From positions 372,001-436,000 of the forward strand of contig CBDBDN010000005.1 of the NCBI GenBank assembly GCA_965203855.1: a stretch of DNA of 64,000 bases, given 5' to 3'. Position numbers and translations under genes: made by a program. Shown in pieces: positions 62,830-64,000 of this stretch. Position 1 is the stretch's first letter. Every line of letters begins with the position of its first letter. This DNA comes from Bin87 sp965203855. GTDB taxonomy: Bacteria; Chloroflexota; Dehalococcoidia; Lucifugimonadales; UBA3495. The notes under the pieces are model-generated. The model saw only the letters and a list, made by a program, of their open reading frames with translations. It was not told the origin of the DNA and made no database searches.

Positions 62830-63786
62830 ATGCTGCATCCGCCCGAACTTGAGCATCTGCACCGGCCTGACCCGGACGCCCGGCCCATCGTGGAACTGCG
62901 GGGCGTAACGGCCGGCTACAACGGGACGCCCGTCCTGAAAGATGTTGACCTGCGGGTGATGCCCGGCGATTTCGTAGGGCTGCTGGGGCCCAGCGGCTCC
63001 GGCAAAACTACGCTACTGCGGACGGTGCTGGGCGCCGCCAATGTGCTGGACGGCCAGGTGCGCGTTTATGGCCGGCCGGGCAGCCGGCGCAATCGGGCCG
63101 GCTATGTTCCGCAACTGGCGGCCATTGACTGGAACTTTCCGGTTACGGTAGAGGAAACCGTGCTGATGGGCCGGACGATGGTCAACGCCTGGTTCCCCTG
63201 GTATCGGCGCAAGGAACGGCAGCTGGCCTACGATATGATGGAACGGCTGGGCATTGCCGACTTGGCGAAACGGCATATCCGGCAGCTTTCCGGCGGGCAG
63301 CAGCAGCGCGTCTTTCTGGCGCGCGCCTTGAGCAGCAGCCCCGAACTGCTGCTGCTGGACGAACCCACTTCCGGCGTGGATGTCAAAACGCGGGACGATG
63401 TGATGCATCTGCTGCATGACCTGAACCACGCCGGCGTTACCATCATCCTGACGACGCATGAAATCAACGCCGTGGCGGTGCATCTGCCGCGCATCGTGTG
63501 CCTGAACGGTTCCATCGTAGCCGACGGGCCGCCGCACCGGGTGATTACGCCGCACATTCTGCAAGAAGTGTACGGAGCGCGGATGCCGGTCATTCAATAT
63601 CATGGGATGACGCTGGTGGCGGAGAGCGCGCATTTCTGGATGGAGCAGAACGGCGGCGAACCGCTGGCCACCGTTGCCGACCACAGCCACGATGACGCTT
63701 TGTCTCACGCCCATCCCTCGCCGGGCAACCTGCCGGCGCACCATCACCACGGCAGCGGCGCTGCCGCCGTCGCTGCGGGCTGCTGA
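62830..63786 (+). CDS. znuC: Zinc ABC transporter ATP-binding protein ZnuC with His-rich tail
   Basis: 318 residues. Walker A GPSGSGKTT, Q-loop, signature LSGGQQQR, Walker B LLLLDEPTSGVD and H-loop TTHEIN. The C-terminal 45 residues are rich in His and Asp (SHDDALSHAH, HHHHG), absent from typical ATPases and a probable metal-binding tail. The permease znuB is expected just past the right edge. Confidence 0.93.
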   Translation: MLHPPELEHLHRPDPDARPIVELRGVTAGYNGTPVLKDVDLRVMPGDFVGLLGPSGSGKTTLLRTVLGAANVLDGQVRVYGRPGSRRNRAGYVPQLAAIDWNFPVTVEETVLMGRTMVNAWFPWYRRKERQLAYDMMERLGIADLAKRHIRQLSGGQQQRVFLARALSSSPELLLLDEPTSGVDVKTRDDVMHLLHDLNHAGVTIILTTHEINAVAVHLPRIVCLNGSIVADGPPHRVITPHILQEVYGARMPVIQYHGMTLVAESAHFWMEQNGGEPLATVADHSHDDALSHAHPSPGNLPAHHHHGSGAAAVAAGC

Positions 63787-63824
63787 ACGGCGCTGCCGTA
63801 TTGCTTGCGGCTAGGCTTGATGCG

Positions 63825-64000
63825 CGGCGTTTTGGATTCCGGCTTGCGCCGGAATGACGGTTGTAAGTTTGGAATGGCGGGTTGTAAGCCAGGAATGGCG
63901 GTTATAAGTTTGGAATGGCGGGTTGTAGGCTAGGAATGACGGGCGTAGGCTAGGAATGACGGGTTGTAGGTCAGGAATGACGGTTATAAGTTTGAAATGG
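63825..64000 (+). repeat. Repeat head with 20-bp tail array at window end
   Basis: Head (TTGC loop) followed by at least seven ~20-bp GGAATGRCGG units with TTGTAAG/TTATAAG/TAGGCTA linkers, continuing past the edge. Confidence 0.9.

Overview
This window is a GC-rich bacterial chromosome segment holding about 60 recognisable protein genes on both strands. I see no rRNA, tRNA, integrase, transposase or CRISPR array. MEP isoprenoid synthesis (IspG), DnaA, PurE/PurD/GuaA, a 7Fe ferredoxin and a ferredoxin-type siroheme reductase show a free-living bacterial gene set. The gene style suggests an uncultivated Chloroflexota (Dehalococcoidia/SAR202-like): a Baeyer-Villiger-type flavoprotein monooxygenase, tartrate/malate-type dehydrogenase, acyl-CoA dehydrogenase/HsaA-like and ThDP enzymes, many dispersed G-rich repeats, and low-complexity Asp/Ala/Asn inserts. 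That placement is inference and should be tested with DnaA, GuaA or IspG trees.

Layout. 1-6.2 kb, minus strand: a partial XRE/ImmA-IrrE protein, then a purine block (HAD phosphatase, purE, two small unknowns, purD, guaA). 6.3-7.6 kb is rearranged: a secreted-protein gene broken at a C8 tract, an SDR 5' fragment, and a second copy of the guaA promoter plus first codons. 7.7-12.6 kb: MFS pump, ispG, a RelE/HigB-type toxin-antitoxin pair beside a decayed second copy, and an acyl-CoA dehydrogenase-like flavoprotein. 12.6-17.1 kb: three tandem paralogous membrane proteins, the second broken at a C8 tract just after its start codon. 17.2-25.4 kb: esterase, GxxExxY protein within repeats, isocitrate-lyase-family enzyme, DUF393 protein, EamA transporter, Lrp regulator, ferredoxin, aconitase. 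25.5-28.9 kb: a defence cluster (HEPN/MNT pair, C5 methyltransferase, NgoFVII-like nuclease, Vsr). 29-37 kb: GNAT-aminotransferase fusion, VOC protein, twin helical proteins, nadB, dnaA. 37.3-48.3 kb: second homopolymer-broken secreted-protein gene (19 C), NHL propeller, a candidate structured RNA at 39.4-39.7 kb, tartrate-type dehydrogenase, BVMO, hydrolase, enoyl-CoA hydratase, metF-acpS-nnr. 48.5-64 kb: PPOX protein, hydrolase, ThDP enzyme, radC, cupin, hemD, siroheme reductase with an attenuator-like leader, a large LRR/Calx-beta surface protein, GlcG-like protein, polysaccharide deacetylase, and a Fur/Zur-ZnuA-ZnuC zinc operon running off the end.

Three points link the window. First, the only C/G runs of 8 or more that I could find (C8, C8, C19) all lie at the 5' end of genes for exported or membrane proteins, and each puts its gene out of frame; slipped-strand phase variation is a coherent explanation, and assembly error is the main alternative. 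Second, nearly every long intergenic gap holds the same repeat family: a palindromic head followed by a locus-specific tandem tail made from the head's own right half, often next to a second repeat around the GxxExxY gene. Third, two non-coding elements stand out: a ~273-nt folded RNA with its own promoter, and the siroheme-reductase leader, with a consensus promoter, two hairpins, a terminator and a possible competing antiterminator.
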